This document shows, piece after piece, positions 61,316 to 64,000 of a stretch of DNA of 64,000 nucleotides. Where the stretch lies: positions 515,001 to 579,000 of the forward strand of contig JACVVK020000091.1 in NCBI GenBank assembly GCA_018292915.2, read 5' to 3'. Both the position numbers and the translations under genes were made by a program. The stretch comes from Batillaria attramentaria. Lineage: Eukaryota > Mollusca > Gastropoda > Batillariidae. The notes beneath the pieces were generated by a model that was given only the letters and a program-made list of their open reading frames with translations, was not told where the DNA came from and made no database searches. Positions within the stretch are counted from its first letter, which is position 1; each line of letters starts with the position of its first letter.

Positions 61316-62693
61316 TCAATGGTGTCGACAGACGAGAACGGGGACGTGGGCGTGGTGCACGATGCTGTCGCTGACGCTGCCCATGAAGGTGCGTCTAATG
61401 GCGTTCATCCCCCGGGACCCCACCACGATCATGATGGCGCCCACCTGCACAGCAACAAAATTAAAATCAACGTCATCTTCGTCGAGCTTTTTCTCCCACT
61501 CAAGCATAATTCATTAATTATATGATTTATTGCAATTCTCTCACCTGTCACTAATTTTGTCACCTAGCACCGAGACACACATGACACTGTTCACAAAATG
61601 TACACCGAAGTGTGGTGGAACCAATTCCCTGTCTGCCGACGTATAGTTTGATAGTTAAATATTTTTTATTAATTTTTAAAGAGCAAGGCCCATTTTCATA
61701 ATTATAAAGTCAGGAAGGAAAGGCATACATATATCTTATATACTCAGGGCTGAAAGTTAACCCCTGCTATATCACACTCTGAAGCAGGTTTAAAATGTTC
61801 TAGATCGTCTCTCGTTGTAGCTTTAGCTGTAGTACTTCGAGTAGTCTATAGCAAACGGCAGATACGTGAAATGACTATGTGGACAACAATGTCAGTATCT
61901 TTACCGTTGAGAAATAAAGCTTCATTGATTCAAAACCAAGGCTGGTTTGTTGACAAGTCGATGAAAACGGCCGACCTTAATGGCACGTGACGCGTGTTGC
62001 CTCTGAAAGCTCCGTGCCCTGATCGTATCAGTAGGATGCTGTCGATTTGGGCTCATGTCAGTCATAGCAACACTACGGCTATCATTTTGCTCGTGTCTAA
62101 AAGATACACCCCGCAGGTCGTTTAAGCTCACAGACCGACCTAGGCTTATAACGGTGACTGACAAGAACATTCAGATGTGTGCATAATATGAACCATTTTG
62201 GGACTGTCGCTGCTAAGATATCAGCCAAAACGTGAGCCAAAACATGCACATGACATGCCGAACACTTCACTTGCAAGTGAAGTGACGCGTTTCTGTATCA
62301 GACTATAACTACGGCCGGCCGTCTCAGTGCAAGTGGCACGTGGTCACTGGCAACATTACAAATTTACAAATCTCTGAAATACATTCTGGGAGGACCACTG
62401 ACTCAATACTGCCAGCATCTGTGCAAAACACGTTTTTGTGTGAGTTGCTCGTCCTGCCAGGTTTCATTGCGTATCCCACCAGCCGCCACTAATATCTGAA
62501 GAAGACTTCTGAACCCCTGACAGTGCCACAAAATCACACAAAGAACTTGAAAAAAAAAAAAAGTATTACTGAAGTGACTGGAATTCATCCGAATTAAAAT
62601 ATTCTGAAATAAGCAGCGAGATACCTTCTCCTGGTAGTTGACAATTTCGTGCCACGTGTCCTTTCCGCCGATAATTTTGAATTCTCCGTCAAT
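61316..62693 (-). CDS. universal stress protein, diverged copy D (3' exons only)
   Basis: Two minus-strand exons: 62693-62625 (69 nt) and 61444-61316 (129 nt, ends TGA). Both junctions are GT-AG and phase 0. The first encodes [10 protein letters not shown] and [12 protein letters not shown], the second [20 protein letters not shown] then [35 protein letters not shown] keeps GxxGx9GS. Together they match the single last exon of copies A-C, so copy D has an extra intron after the QEK/ARK position. Its first exon here starts at the same point as exon 4 of A-C. The 5' exons are not seen up to 64000 and should lie to the right. It is clearly a different paralogue, not part of the recent duplication. 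Confidence 0.88.
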
Positions 62694-63163
62694 CTGAAAC
62701 ACACAAAAATGTCGACACCTGAAATCAGGTTCATGTCCAACAGTTCGTGCAATGCACGTCTACTGTAAGCCACAAAAGGCAGGGAATTTTCTTTTCAACT
62801 GTGTTTTATTAATCTCTACAGCCGCTCATGGTTTTAGGCTTAAAAAGTTAAAAAAAAAAAAAAAATGTTCTCACGGTAACTGCTCTAATGATGTCAAATG
62901 ACGAGTCAGTGTGACTGAAAATGCCTACCTTTACACACACTGAGAAATTTAAGTCTCATGCTGTACGATAAAATGTCATGACATGAGGGGTTTAAGTGCA
63001 AGCTAGTGCGGGGTGACATCACCAAACCAGCTGTGCACCACTACACGGCTGCAGTATTTCACACGAAGCCTGTAATGGGATGCTAAGTTTTAGAACCGCT
63101 GACAAATTGATGGCTCTCCCTCCTTCTAGCTGAAGGAAATGAAACTACGAAAAAGAGTTAAAT

Positions 63164-63168
<5 letters not shown>

Positions 63169-63219
<51 letters not shown>

Positions 63220-63437
63220 CTGTTGTGACCAGGGGGGGGGGGAGGAGGGGATGGGGGGGGGGGAGAGAGAGAGATGTTGTGACCAGAGTGGGAGTCGGGG
63301 GAGGAGGGGCGGAAGGGGGGGGGGAGAGAGAGGTCTGTTGTGACCAAGCGGGGGAGGAGGGGATGGGGGGGGAGAGAGAGAGAGAGAGATGTTGTGACCT
63401 GGGTGGGAGTCGGGGGAGGAGGGGCGGAAGGGGGGGG

Positions 63438-63476
<39 letters not shown>

Positions 63477-63603
63477 GTTGTGACCAGTGTGGGAGTCGGG
63501 GGAGGAGGGGCGGAAGGGGGGGGGGGGAGAGAGAGAGAGATGTTGTGACCAGTGTGGGAGTCGGGGGAGGAGGGGCGGAAGGGGGGGGGGGAGAGAGAGA
63601 TAG
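63169..63603 (+). repeat. GA/G-rich minisatellite
   Basis: Repeats of a GTTGTGACCAG(n)GTGGGAGTCGG block with a GGGGGAGGAGGGGCGGAAGG block, separated by GA tracts and G runs. Runs of G in clusters could form G-quadruplexes. Open frames in all directions (Arg-Glu, or Leu-Ser-Pro) are artefacts. Confidence 0.9.
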
Positions 63604-63884
63604 ATCCTGGACAAGATTCAATCAATTTCTGCATCCTGCAGTCATTTTTTCGCCAATCGATGGCTGGGTTGGTGACCTCTCCTCTCTGTGACCCGACAGA
63701 CTAACTACTTGATTTCAGAGCGGGCTGTGACCCGACCGCCGTAATTTATAATGAATACATACATGTTTCACACTCCCAACCACAAAATCAATAGGTAAGG
63801 CTGCCTGCTTCCACGCGAGAGAACGTCAAATATTCAGTGTTGTTGCTATCTACACCGTTAGAAACCAATAGTTTCTGGAAAGTA

Positions 63885-63985
63885 ACCCCCCCCCCCCATC
63901 TCCCCCCCCCCCGGCTACTCCTCCCCCCCCCCCCCCGACTCCCACCCTGGTCACAACAGACCCCTCTCTCTCTCTCTCTCTCTGG
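63885..63985 (-). repeat. inverted partial copy of the G-rich minisatellite
   Basis: C runs, then CCGACTCCCACCCTGGTCAC and ACAGACC before CT repeats. This is the reverse complement of the unit at 63169-63603. Confidence 0.8.
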
Positions 63986-64000
63986 TATATCAATAAAGCT

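Larger units (their letters stand above)
62694..64000. other. right-end region with GA/G-rich repeats
   Basis: No exon recognised. It contains an A run at 62853-62866, the G-rich minisatellite at 63169-63603, its inverted partner at 63885-63985, and a final ATCAATAAAGCT at the window edge. Confidence 0.55.

Overview
This is eukaryotic DNA. Genes are sparse and split by GT-AG introns, and the rest is packed with (GT)n, (CT)n, (CA)n and poly-C/poly-G microsatellites, tRNA-derived SINEs and transposons. A tandem family of small universal stress protein (USP) genes, a Ginger1 DNA transposon and a pearl/HINE-like element full of AAGGTCA motifs together point to a marine mollusc, most likely a gastropod. 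That is inference; no species marker is present.

Layout. 1-9247: almost no recognisable coding sequence; microsatellites and old retroposon 3' ends. 9248-9326 (-): an isolated first exon of a USP gene whose remaining exons were not found. 9868-17150: a 40-bp satellite flanking and interrupted by a 5.17-kb Ty3/gypsy LTR retrotransposon (two LTRs with no difference seen, TAAAC target duplication, reading frames broken three times by single-base shifts) and by a solo LTR of the same family (GTCGG duplication). 19652-24141: a complete Ginger1 cut-and-paste transposon with about 225-bp terminal inverted repeats and CCGG on both sides; its two-exon gene encodes a gypsy-type integrase fused, through twelve 8-residue repeats, to an OTU cysteine protease. 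25141-28422: an intact RTE-like LINE with a 13-bp target duplication.

29529-58182: three copies of a roughly 6-kb unit, each carrying one complete four-exon USP gene on the minus strand. I reconstructed all three from splice sites and conserved phases; each encodes 154 residues with the ATP-binding pattern GxxGx9GS. The third copy is swollen by a 2.4-kb block, a 1.4-kb HINE-like element, a 5.5-kb block and a 0.7-kb promoter-proximal block. 61316-62693 (-): the last two exons of a fourth, diverged USP gene with one extra intron; its 5' exons lie to the right of the window.

Working together: the native content is a minus-strand USP cluster (at least five loci) growing by tandem duplication; everything else is mobile DNA that has entered between or inside its members. 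The most interesting items are the complete Ginger1-OTU element, the USP array with copy-specific promoters and introns, and the HINE that places a dense set of nuclear-receptor half-sites inside a stress gene.
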